NCBI GenBank assembly: GCA_000432655.1
Contig: HF986335.1
Coordinates: forward strand, 12,195 to 60,872
DNA: 48,678 nucleotides
DNA from: Bacteroides sp. CAG:1060
Lineage (GTDB): Bacteria > Bacteroidota > Bacteroidia > Bacteroidales > UBA932
Direction: 5' to 3'
The notes below the pieces were generated by a model. The model did not search any database. It was not told the origin of the DNA and saw only the letters and a list, made by a program, of their open reading frames with translations. This document shows, piece after piece, positions 14,726 to 23,900 of the stretch. Within the stretch, counting starts at the first letter, position 1, and every line of letters begins with the position of its first letter. Both the position numbers and the translations under genes were made by a program.

Positions 14726-17263
14726 ATGAATGATGAGATAAGGAATCTTGACGCAGTCAAGGAAGAGACAACGGGCATTATAGAGCCGGTGGAAATTGAT
14801 CATGAAATGCGCACCGCTTACATCGATTATTCGATGTCCGTTATTGTCTCCCGAGCTCTTCCTGATGCAAGGGATGGATTGAAACCGGTACAGCGTCGCG
14901 TTCTTTTCGGAATGGACGGACTTGGCCTGAACTACGGTGGGCAAACCAAAAAGTCTGCCCGTATTGTGGGTGAAGTGCTCGGTAAGTTTCACCCTCATGG
15001 AGATTCCAGCGTTTATGATGCCATGGCTCGTCTTGCACAGAATTGGAATCAGAGGTACCCGCTCGTGTATGGTCAGGGAAATTTCGGTTCCATGGACGGT
15101 GACCCTGTGGCAGCCATGAGGTACACTGAGGCCAAACTTGAGAAGATGGCCGAAGACGTACTTGGCGATATAGAGAAGAATACGGTGGATATGACACTGA
15201 ACTTCGATGATTCGCTCGAAGAACCTACAGTGCTTCCTACCAAGGCACCGCTGCTGCTTCTCAACGGTTCTTCCGGTATTGCCGTGGGAATGGCCACAAA
15301 TATGGCCCCTCACAATCTCGGAGAATGCTGCGATGCGATTTGTGCATATATTGACAATCCTGATATTACCACCGAGGAGCTCATGGAGTATATCAAGGGT
15401 CCGGATTTCCCGACTGGAGGTATAATAATGGGTCGCCAGGGAATTGTCGATGCTTACAATACGGGACGCGGACGCGTTGTCATCAGGGCTAAAGCCGAAA
15501 TTGAGGAAATAGAGAACGGACGTGAGGCCATTGTGGTGACTGAGGTCCCATATATGGTGAACAAGGCCGATATGCTGGCCCGCATCAGCGAAATGGTCCG
15601 CGACAAGAAGATAGAGGGAATCTCGGACATACGCGAGCTTACCAGCCGTGAGGGAATCCGCATTGAGTTTATCATCAAGAAAGACGCCAATGCGAGCGTG
15701 GTTCTCAATACGTTGTACAAATATACAGCTCTCCAGAGCAGTTTCTCCATCAACAATGTGGCCCTTGTGAACGGACGCCCGCGCACGCTTACGCTCAAGG
15801 ATATGCTGTCCACTTTTGTGGATTTCAGACATGAGGTGGTGGTCCGCAGGACACGGTTCGAACTTGACAAGGCGCAGAAGAGGGCTCACATCCTCGAAGG
15901 ACTTCTCAAGGCGATTGACGTAATTGATGAGATTATAGCCATTATCAAGGCCTCATCAAGCGTGGATGCTGCAAAGATGACTCTTTCCGAGCGGTTTGGC
16001 TTCGATGACATTCAGGCATCCGCCATTGTGGAGATGCGTCTTCGCCAGCTCACAGGACTCGAAAAAGAGAAATTGCAGAACGAGTACGATGAGCTTGAGA
16101 AGTTTATCGCCCGCTGCGAGCAGATTCTCTCAAGTGACGAGGAGCAGCTTGCCATCGTGAAGAAGGAGTCTATGGAACTCAAGGCCAAATACGGTGATGC
16201 CCGCCGCTCAGAGATTACACTCTCTGACGATGAGTTCAACCCTGAGGACTTCTATGCCGACGAAGATGTGGTTATCACCATATCTCACCTCGGATACATA
16301 AAGAGAACTTCTCTTACCGAATTCAAAACGCAGGCAAGAGGCGGCGTAGGCAAGAAAGCCAGCTCTACGAGGGAAGAGGATTTCATAGAGCACATCTATG
16401 TGGCCAACATGCACTCTACCATGCTGTTGTTTACCGACAAGGGTATGTGTTACAGGCTCAAAGTGTATGAACTTCCGGAGGGCTCAAGGACATCCAAGGG
16501 TAGGGCGGTACAGAATTTGCTGTCTATTGATTCGTCTGACTCCATCAGGACATACCTGAATGTCAGATCAATTGAGGATGCGGATTATACGAACAGCCAT
16601 TTCGTGACGTTGGTTACCAAGCGGGGCGTGGTGAAGAAGACCACACTTTCCGAGTACTCCAACAAACGCAGCCGCAACAAGGGTATAATTGCAATCAATA
16701 TCCGTGAGGGAGACGAATTGCTTGATGCTCTTCTGACCGATGGTACGGAAAATATACTTATTGCTGCCAAGGCAGGACGTTGCTGCCGTTTCAATGAAAT
16801 GGAACTCAGGGCTCTCGGACGTAACTCGTCAGGTGTAAGGGGAATTTCCATCGAGGATGATGACGAGGTGATAGGGGCCATAGCACATAAGATGGATGCT
16901 GAAGATGTTTCGGGGCACAGCATTCTGGTGGTAAGTGAGAACGGCTTCGGCAAGCGTTCTGATTATGAAGAGTACAGATTGACCTCAAGAGGCGCCAAGG
17001 GTGTCAAGACCATCAATATCACTGATAAGACCGGTACCCTGGTGGCTATCAAGGACGTTACTGAGGAGAACGACCTGATGATTATCACCAAGTCAGGACT
17101 GACCATAAGAATGGCTGTATCTGAAATCAGAATTGCCGGGCGCGCAACGCAGGGAGTCAAGCTCATCAACATAAGGGAGGGAGATTCGATTGCCGCCGTC
17201 TGCCCTGTGGCCAAGTCAGAGGACGAAGAGGTTGCAGAAGAAACAACACAAAATGAAGATTAA
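14726..17263 (+). CDS. gyrA: DNA gyrase subunit A
   Basis: I take the ATG at 14726 as the start; an in-frame TTG lies 12 bases earlier. The 845-residue protein has the type IIA topoisomerase breakage-reunion domain with catalytic Tyr133 ([10 protein letters not shown]), and a C-terminal beta-pinwheel including a GyrA-box variant [10 protein letters not shown]. The residues equivalent to E. coli Ser83 and Asp87 are Ser94 and Asp98 ([10 protein letters not shown]), the usual quinolone-sensitive forms. The tail is acidic. It introduces negative supercoils together with GyrB, which is not in the window. The GyrA box supports gyrase over ParC. Confidence 0.96.
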   Translation: MNDEIRNLDAVKEETTGIIEPVEIDHEMRTAYIDYSMSVIVSRALPDARDGLKPVQRRVLFGMDGLGLNYGGQTKKSARIVGEVLGKFHPHGDSSVYDAMARLAQNWNQRYPLVYGQGNFGSMDGDPVAAMRYTEAKLEKMAEDVLGDIEKNTVDMTLNFDDSLEEPTVLPTKAPLLLLNGSSGIAVGMATNMAPHNLGECCDAICAYIDNPDITTEELMEYIKGPDFPTGGIIMGRQGIVDAYNTGRGRVVIRAKAEIEEIENGREAIVVTEVPYMVNKADMLARISEMVRDKKIEGISDIRELTSREGIRIEFIIKKDANASVVLNTLYKYTALQSSFSINNVALVNGRPRTLTLKDMLSTFVDFRHEVVVRRTRFELDKAQKRAHILEGLLKAIDVIDEIIAIIKASSSVDAAKMTLSERFGFDDIQASAIVEMRLRQLTGLEKEKLQNEYDELEKFIARCEQILSSDEEQLAIVKKESMELKAKYGDARRSEITLSDDEFNPEDFYADEDVVITISHLGYIKRTSLTEFKTQARGGVGKKASSTREEDFIEHIYVANMHSTMLLFTDKGMCYRLKVYELPEGSRTSKGRAVQNLLSIDSSDSIRTYLNVRSIEDADYTNSHFVTLVTKRGVVKKTTLSEYSNKRSRNKGIIAINIREGDELLDALLTDGTENILIAAKAGRCCRFNEMELRALGRNSSGVRGISIEDDDEVIGAIAHKMDAEDVSGHSILVVSENGFGKRSDYEEYRLTSRGAKGVKTINITDKTGTLVAIKDVTEENDLMIITKSGLTIRMAVSEIRIAGRATQGVKLINIREGDSIAAVCPVAKSEDEEVAEETTQNED

Positions 17264-17284
17264 TTAACATTAACGAATATCAGT

Positions 17285-18601
17285 ATGAAGAAAATCCTTT
17301 ACGTATTTGCAGTCGCAGCCGCCATTGCGGCAGTTGACATGCAGGCTCAGCCAAAGAGCAGCCAGGCTGCAAAGGCCGCTGTGGAGAAAGCTGAGGCAGC
17401 TACCGTAAATCCTAAGCAGAACGTCAAGCCGGCCACGTGGATCAAGTATGGCAAGACACTGATGGACGCATACAGTTTCTCCAAGGGAAATGTGTGGGTC
17501 GGTATGTCACGGCAGGAATTGTCGCTTTTGGGCGGCATGGAAAAGCCGGTGTCCGAGGAGACTGTTCAGTTGAACGGCAACACTTATACCAAGGTGGTAT
17601 ATTCACACAAGAATTACTATTTCTCACCTGAAGGACAGCTTGCCATCATAGAAGTTACCGCTCCTGTTGTGGAGAACGCTCTTGACGGGGCCGTTGATGC
17701 GTATGCCAAGGCAGCCCAGCTTGATGCAAAGGGACAGAAGACAAAGGAAATAACTAACGCGCTCAAGAATATTGCTGAAGAGTATTCAGAGGATGCATTC
17801 GCAAGCTATTCTCTTGGCAATATGGGACAGGCTTCCGTATATTTCGAGAAGGCAGCCAAGGTTTCTGCAACCGCACCTCTCAGCGTAGTTGACACCAACG
17901 CCGTATATAACGCAGCATACACTGCATGGAGCGCCAATGACTTGGCTCGTGCCGAGAAGCTGTTCCTCGATGGCGTCAAGGTCGGCGTTTACGGTACGGA
18001 TGGAGACTCCTATGCAAAGCTTGCAGATATTGCAGACAAGAACGGCAATCAGGAGGCAAGCAAGAAGTATCTTGAGGAGGGCTTCTCCAAGTTCCCTCAG
18101 AGCCAGGCTATCCTCGTAGGTCTTATCAACTACTATATCAAGAGCGGCGACGACACAAACCGTTTGTTCGGGCTTCTTGACGAGGCTAAGAAGAATGAGC
18201 CTACCAACGCTTCTCTTTACTATGTTGAGGGCAACATCAACGAGCAGCTTGGCCGTCTTGATGAGGCTGTAGTCGCTTACCGTAAGTGTGCGGAGGTTGA
18301 TCCTAACTATGAGTGGGGTTATATCGGAGAGGGTATCCACTTCTACAATCTCGCAGTTGCTCTTCAGGAGAAGGCTTCAAATGAGATGGATGACGCCAAG
18401 TATATGGCTATCATGGGCGAGTTCGAGACCGCTCTCAAGTCTTGCATCGCTCCGTTCGAGAAGGCATTCGAGATGTCAAAGGACGATGTAGTTAAGGCAA
18501 GTGTTGCAGAATACCTCAAGAACGCATGCTACCGTTTCATCAGCGAAGGTGGTGAATACTCAGAGAAGTATGACAAATACAGTGCATTTGTAGCTCAGTA
18601 G
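17285..18601 (+). CDS. Periplasmic or secreted TPR-repeat protein
   Basis: The 438-residue protein has a cleavable signal peptide (MKKILYVFAVAAAIAAVDMQA, with cleavage likely after QAQ). It is then largely helical with TPR-like repeats: residues about 155-185, 215-250 and 290-340, for example NINEQLGRLDEAVVAYRKCA. Base use is rich in GCA/AAG codons and looks like a well-expressed gene. It lies 21 bases after gyrA and may be co-transcribed. The function is unknown; TPR proteins of this kind scaffold cell-envelope assemblies. Confidence 0.85.
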   Translation: MKKILYVFAVAAAIAAVDMQAQPKSSQAAKAAVEKAEAATVNPKQNVKPATWIKYGKTLMDAYSFSKGNVWVGMSRQELSLLGGMEKPVSEETVQLNGNTYTKVVYSHKNYYFSPEGQLAIIEVTAPVVENALDGAVDAYAKAAQLDAKGQKTKEITNALKNIAEEYSEDAFASYSLGNMGQASVYFEKAAKVSATAPLSVVDTNAVYNAAYTAWSANDLARAEKLFLDGVKVGVYGTDGDSYAKLADIADKNGNQEASKKYLEEGFSKFPQSQAILVGLINYYIKSGDDTNRLFGLLDEAKKNEPTNASLYYVEGNINEQLGRLDEAVVAYRKCAEVDPNYEWGYIGEGIHFYNLAVALQEKASNEMDDAKYMAIMGEFETALKSCIAPFEKAFEMSKDDVVKASVAEYLKNACYRFISEGGEYSEKYDKYSAFVAQ

Positions 18602-19671
18602 TTGTACTCAATGGACGTGATTTTGCATACCCGTTCAAGGGTGCTGATCATGTTGTCATAGTCAGATTTGGTGAGCCAGTCGTTTTTACGGCTGGCCCAC
18701 TTTTTTATCGGGATTGTCTTATAGGTGTGGGTCAACCGTCCAGGAAGCGTGCACCATGTGAAGTGCAGGACCGGCTCGTCAAGAGAGGTCTTGTCCCCGT
18801 TTCTGATGAATTTGAGTTCTACGGCAAGCCCCAGTCTGGTATTGGTCGCACTCATGTTGGAGATACAGTTCCCGAGCGAATAGATGACCGGGACCCCGGA
18901 TATGTGCGTAGTGTCCTGAACGACATGCGGATGTGCCCCGACTATTGCGTCCACGCCTTCTTTTACGAGCCACTCCGCCCATTCTTCCTGTTCCTTGCTG
19001 TGCCGGAGCTGGTATTCGTTGCCCCAATGTGGCAGGGCAAGTATGAAGTCGGCTTTTCTTTCCCTGGCTTTCTGGATGGACAGTCGTACTTCGTTTTTGT
19101 CCATCATGTTGACGTGAGGGTATTCTTTTCGTGATGTGGAGTTGGTGCCGTAGGTAAAGTTTATGAGTGCGACGCTGATTCCGTTCCGGCGGAGTATCAG
19201 CGGGTAACTGCTGCTTTGTTCCCTGACATCTTTGGCAACTCCGCACCGCCATACGTTCAGGCTGTCATAGACGCTTATGGTGCGTTCAAGCCCTTTGGCA
19301 CCGCGGTCCAGAATATGGTTGTTGGCCATAAGGAATACGTCCGTCCCGCAGTCCCTCACATAACTTGCATATCCGTCTGGTGCACTGAATGCGGGATAGC
19401 CGCTGTAGGGCCTTCCTCCGAGGGAGAATTCCATATTTGCTATGCTGAAGTCGGCCTCTTCGATAAGAGGTCTCATCTCTTCGAGAAATTCCGTGTAGTC
19501 GTATTCCAATTGTCGGGCGTGCATCATCACGTCTCCCAATATGAGCACGCTCAGTGTATCATTCCTTTTCATGGCTGCCGGGGGAAAAGGAACTTTGAAG
19601 TCAAAATATGTCTGGGCTGAAGTTCCAAATGTGGATAAGAACAACAGAATTGATATTAGACAGTTACGCAT
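18595..19671 (-). CDS. CapA-like metallophosphatase-fold protein (poly-gamma-glutamate synthesis family)
   Basis: The 358-residue protein has a signal peptide (MRNCLISILLFLSTFGTSAQ) and the PGA_cap/CapA fold motifs: GDVMMHARQ (residues 47-55), SIANMEFSLGG, LMANNHILDRG, ALPHWGNEY and GAHPHVVQ. In Bacillus, CapA/PgsA helps polymerise or anchor poly-gamma-glutamate. In Gram-negative gut bacteria the same family is of unclear role and no pgsB or pgsC gene is nearby. It overlaps the convergent TPR gene by seven bases. A terminator-like hairpin for the TPR gene lies within its 3' end. Confidence 0.88.
   Translation of the reverse strand: MRNCLISILLFLSTFGTSAQTYFDFKVPFPPAAMKRNDTLSVLILGDVMMHARQLEYDYTEFLEEMRPLIEEADFSIANMEFSLGGRPYSGYPAFSAPDGYASYVRDCGTDVFLMANNHILDRGAKGLERTISVYDSLNVWRCGVAKDVREQSSSYPLILRRNGISVALINFTYGTNSTSRKEYPHVNMMDKNEVRLSIQKARERKADFILALPHWGNEYQLRHSKEQEEWAEWLVKEGVDAIVGAHPHVVQDTTHISGVPVIYSLGNCISNMSATNTRLGLAVELKFIRNGDKTSLDEPVLHFTWCTLPGRLTHTYKTIPIKKWASRKNDWLTKSDYDNMISTLERVCKITSIEYNY
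18675..18706 (+). terminator. Possible rho-independent terminator of the TPR gene, inside the CapA-like gene
   Basis: GCCAGTCG and CGGCTGGC form an 8-bp stem (one G-U pair) with a 6-base loop, followed after four bases by six Ts. It lies 74 bases past the TPR stop and within the antisense 3' coding end of the CapA-like gene, so coding constraint could also explain it. Confidence 0.4.
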
Positions 19672-19678
19672 ACTGCTG

Positions 19679-19686
19679 CAAATATA
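19679..19686 (-). promoter_or_regulatory. Putative -7 element for the CapA-like gene, nearly leaderless
   Basis: On the minus strand TATATTTG is followed after only 7 bases by the ATG at 19671, so the transcript would have almost no leader. Confidence 0.4.
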
Positions 19687-19749
19687 GCAAGTTCCGTCTC
19701 AAAGTCGCTACTGATTCGGCTATTTATTTTATTCTTCGCTCCCATTGAT

Positions 19750-19757
19750 TAACTTTG
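19750..19757 (+). promoter_or_regulatory. Putative -7 element for the efflux operon
   Basis: TAACTTTG fits TAnnTTTG, 40 bases before the adaptor ATG. The -33 region is T-rich without a clear TTG. Confidence 0.45.
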
Positions 19758-19797
19758 CACGATTTAATTTCAGGTTTTTCGTTTGAAACTAGTTTTT

Positions 19798-20952
19798 ATG
19801 CGTAAATTGGATAAAAAGACAATCATTGGTGCGGTTGCTGCAGTCGTTTGTGTGGCAGTAGTGCTCATTATTTTTCTGCGGCCGAAACATGTGGAAGAGA
19901 TTCTTCCTATCGTGGGTGTGGATACCGTCCGCACACGCAATGTGGAGGTTTATGGAGAATTCCCTGGAAAGATTCGCGCTCAGCAGTTTGTGGAAGTCCG
20001 GGCGAGGGTGGAAGGTTATCTGGAGAAAATGATGTTCGAAGAGGGTACGCGCGTAAACAAGAATCAGGTACTCTTTATCATTGACCCTAAACAATATAAG
20101 GCTCAGGTGGACAGGGCGGAAGCTCTGGTTGCCAAAAACAAGGCGATTGCCCTTAAAGCGGAGCGTGACCTTGACAGAATCAGGCCGCTGTTCGAGCAGA
20201 AGGCGGCCAGCCAGCTGGATTTGGACAATGCTGTGGCGGCGTATGAAAGTGCCAAGGCTGATGTCCATGTCAGCGAGGCCAATCTCACTGAAGCCCGTCT
20301 GGCATTGAGTTATACTACAGTCCGCTCACCTATAAGCGGATATATCAGTGAGAGGCATGTGGATATCGGTACGTTGGTAGGTCCCGGGGCGCAGTCGCTT
20401 CTGGCCAATGTCGTCAAGAGTGATACCGTTTTGGTGGAGTTCAAGATGACGGATCTGGATTACCAGAAGTCCAAGGCCAGAAATGTGAATCTTGGACAGC
20501 AGGATACCAGCCGCCATTGGAATCCATATGTTACCATAACGCTGGCGGACAAGTCTCAGTACAAATACAAGGGACTGGTGGATTTCGCGGATCCGCTGGT
20601 AGATGCCAAATCAGGTACTTTTTCCGTGCGTGCCGAGATGCCTAATCCTGACAGGGAGCTTCTTCCGGGTCAGTTCACCAACGTGAGAGTATTGCTGGAT
20701 GTCCGGGAAAACGCCGTAGCGGTGCCTACAAAGGCCATCACCATAGAGAAGAGCGGAACGTTTATTTTCGTGGTGAAGAATGACGGTACCGTGGAGAAGC
20801 GCTTTATCCAGACGGGACCTGAAGTGGAGAATGTCACCGTAGTGGAACGCGGCTTGAGAGCCAATGAGGTTATTGTTGTGGAGGGACAGCACAAACTCTC
20901 GCACGGAGACAAGGTGGAAGCTGTGCCTTATGGTTCTATTGAGCAGGAGTAA
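19798..20952 (+). CDS. RND efflux periplasmic adaptor subunit (AcrA/MexA-like)
   Basis: I start at the ATG at 19798; an in-frame TTG at 19783 adds five residues but is less likely. The 384-residue membrane fusion protein has an N-terminal membrane segment (about residues 7-24) and no lipobox. Next come a lipoyl/beta-barrel part (KIRAQQFVEVRARVEGYL), an alpha-hairpin (VDRAEALVAKNKAIALKAER onward), and a second lipoyl half (YTTVRSPISGYISERHVDIG). It links the inner-membrane pump to the outer-membrane channel in a tripartite drug exporter. The next gene starts 6 bases after its stop and encodes both other parts. Confidence 0.94.
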   Translation: MRKLDKKTIIGAVAAVVCVAVVLIIFLRPKHVEEILPIVGVDTVRTRNVEVYGEFPGKIRAQQFVEVRARVEGYLEKMMFEEGTRVNKNQVLFIIDPKQYKAQVDRAEALVAKNKAIALKAERDLDRIRPLFEQKAASQLDLDNAVAAYESAKADVHVSEANLTEARLALSYTTVRSPISGYISERHVDIGTLVGPGAQSLLANVVKSDTVLVEFKMTDLDYQKSKARNVNLGQQDTSRHWNPYVTITLADKSQYKYKGLVDFADPLVDAKSGTFSVRAEMPNPDRELLPGQFTNVRVLLDVRENAVAVPTKAITIEKSGTFIFVVKNDGTVEKRFIQTGPEVENVTVVERGLRANEVIVVEGQHKLSHGDKVEAVPYGSIEQE

Positions 20953-20958
20953 CTACTT

Positions 20959-23900
20959 ATGAAATCGGATTTTTTCATTGACAGGCCGGTATTCTCGACT
21001 GTCATATCTATTATAATCGTACTTGTGGGAATTATCGGACTGACGCTGCTTCCGGTAGATCAGTATCCGAAAATTGTTCCTCCGGTAGTCAGTGTCTCCA
21101 CGTCATATCCGGGAGCCAATTCCCAGACCGTTTCGCAGGCGGTCGCCACTCCTATCGAGCAGTCGCTCAACGGTACTCCGGGGATGCTCTACATGGAGTC
21201 GAGCAGCTCCAACAGCGGTTGGTATTCAGCGACATTGACCTTCGATATTTCGACCGATCCGGACCTTGCTGCGGTGGAGGTTCAGAATCGTGTGAAGCTG
21301 GCTGAGTCCAGACTTCCGGCGGAAGTGGTGCAGAACGGCATTTCCGTGGAGAAGGAATCGTCCAGCAAATTGATGACGATAACCATAATGTCCGATGACC
21401 CGAAATTCGATGAAGTGTACCTGAGCAATTACACGACGTTGAATATTCAGGACAGGCTCAGGCGCGTTGCAGGTGTGGGAGGCGTTTCCAATGTCGGCAG
21501 CCGTTATTATGCCATGCAGATATGGGTGCAGCCGGACAAAATGGCGAGTCTTGGAATCACGGTAAAAGACCTGCAGAGCGCGTTGAAAGACCAGAACCGT
21601 GAAGCGGCGGCCGGAGTGCTTGGACAGCAGCCTATTGCAGATGTGGATGTGACGATTCCGATTACGGCCCCGGGACGTTTGTCTTCTGTGGAGGAATTTG
21701 AGAATATCGTCGTCCGTACTGACGAAGACGGCGCAATCATCAGGCTGAAGGATGTTGCACGAGTTTCGCTCGAAGCCCAATCCTACAATACCGAGAGCGG
21801 TATCAACGCCCGCAATGCTGCCGTTGTCAATGTCTATATGCTTCCTGGCGCCAATGCCATGGAAGTGGCGGAAAATGTCCGGACCGAGATGAAAGCGATA
21901 AGCGCAAGCTTCCCTGAAGGCATGTCCTACAACATTCCGTTCGACATGACCACATACATCTCGGAGTCTATACATCATGTGTACAGGACACTGTTCGAGG
22001 CTCTCTTCCTGGTCATTCTGGTAGTATTCCTTTCGTTGCAGAACATCAGGGCGACATTGGTCCCTGCCATTGCCGTACCGATTTCGTTGATAGGTACTTT
22101 CGGGGTTATGCTCATATTCGGGTTCTCGCTGAATATGATGACCTTGCTGGGACTTATTCTGGCAATCGGAATTGTGGTCGATGACGCGATTGTCGTGGTG
22201 GAAAATGTGGACCGTATCATGGCGACCGAGCATCTGTCTCCATACGAGGCGACAAAGAAAGCAATGCGCGAGATAGGCGGTGCGCTTGTCGCCATGTCCC
22301 TGGTGCTTTGTGCCGTATTCGTGCCGGTGAGTTTCCTTTCGGGCATTACCGGTCAACTGTTTCGCCAATTCACCGTAACTATTGCGGTATCAGTTATCAT
22401 ATCGACGATTGTGGCGCTTACATTGAGCCCGGTCATGTGCTCGAAGTTCCTCAGGCCTCATAGCGAAGGCGGCTCCAAGAACTTTCTTTTCAACAAGATA
22501 AATCTGTGGATGGACTCCGGAACGTCATTCTTCACGAAGATGGTGCGTCTGGCTGTCAATAACTCCAGAAGGATGTTCGCTTTCTTCGGTGTTGCCATAA
22601 TCGGAATTTTCGTATTGGCTCGCATTGTCCCTCAGAGTTTTATTCCTAAGGAAGATCAGGGGTATTTTACGGTCGAACTGGAACTCCCGATGGGTGCGAC
22701 GCTCGAGCGTACGAGGGCTGTTACCGACAGGGCGATGGAGTTTCTGCTGCGTCAGCATGATGTGGATTACGTGCTCAATGTTACGGGATCAAGCCCGCGC
22801 GTGGGAACTACACAGTCCGGCAGCACGCTGACAGTGATACTCAAGCCTTGGAACCAGCGTAAGGTGGCGGACATGACCAAGACCATCGCGATGGTAAGAG
22901 ATACGTTGTCCCGTTATCCGGAGAGCAAGGTTTATATAAGTACGCCGCCTGTCATTCCTGGACTTGGTACTTCCGGCGGTTTCTCCATGGTTCTGGAGGC
23001 CAGAGGGGATGCCACATATCAGGATTTGCAGAATGCTACGGATACACTGCTTTATTATGCGTCGAAGAGGAAGGAACTGACCGGTCTTTCTTCCGGCATG
23101 CAGGCGGATATTCCTCAGTTGTATTTCGATGCGGATCGTGACAAGATTCAGCTTTTGGGCTTGTCAATGGCGGATGTTTTCGCGACGCTTAAAGCCTTCA
23201 CGGGTGCAATCTACGTGAATGACTTTAATATGTATAACCGTATCTATCGTGTTTATATTCAAGCTGATGCACCATACCGTGCCCATACGGACAATTTGAA
23301 TCTCTTCTTTATGAAGAGTTCCGGCGGGACAATGATTCCTGTCAATGCCCTGGGCAACACGCATTATACCACCGGTCCTGGTACGATCAAGAGGTTCAAT
23401 ATGTACAATTCCTCTACCATCAATGGTGAAGCTGCCAATGGTGTAAGTTCGGGAGATGCCTTGGCCATACTTCAGAAAGTCGCGGACGAGCATTTGCCGG
23501 ACAACATAGGTGTGGAATGGAGCGGAATGTCTTATCAGGAGAAGAAGGAAGGCGGTCAGACAGGTCTCGTCCTGGCATTGGCTCTGCTTTTCGTGTTCCT
23601 GTTCCTTGCCGCCCAATATGAAAGCTGGCTGGTCCCTGTGGCTGTGATATTGTCATTGCCGATAGCCATTGCCGGTGCGTACCTCGGTGTTGCGATACTG
23701 GGCATGGAAAGCAATATTTATTTCCAGATCGGTCTTGTGATGCTGGTGGGTCTGGTGGCCAAGAATGCGATTCTGATTGTGGAGTTCGCCAAGGATGAGG
23801 TGGAATCCGGGAAAGATGTGGTGGAAGCGGCCATAACTGCCGCAAAACTCAGATTCAGGCCGATTGTGATGACGTCATTGGCGTTTATCCTCGGTATGCT

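Noticed and set aside
14638..14778. N-terminal extension of the Clp N-domain frame by 47 residues
   Set aside because: It overlaps the gyrA start and promoter, has no homology-like pattern, and the Clp_N domain begins right after the ATG at 14637.
14705..15889. Long minus-strand open frame (394 residues) opposite gyrA
   Set aside because: Antisense shadow of a strongly coding gene; its composition (many His, Arg, Ile) does not resemble a real protein.
21226..22368. Minus-strand open frame (380 residues) opposite the efflux pump
   Set aside because: Shadow frame; highly enriched in His, Arg and Gln, with no recognisable motif.
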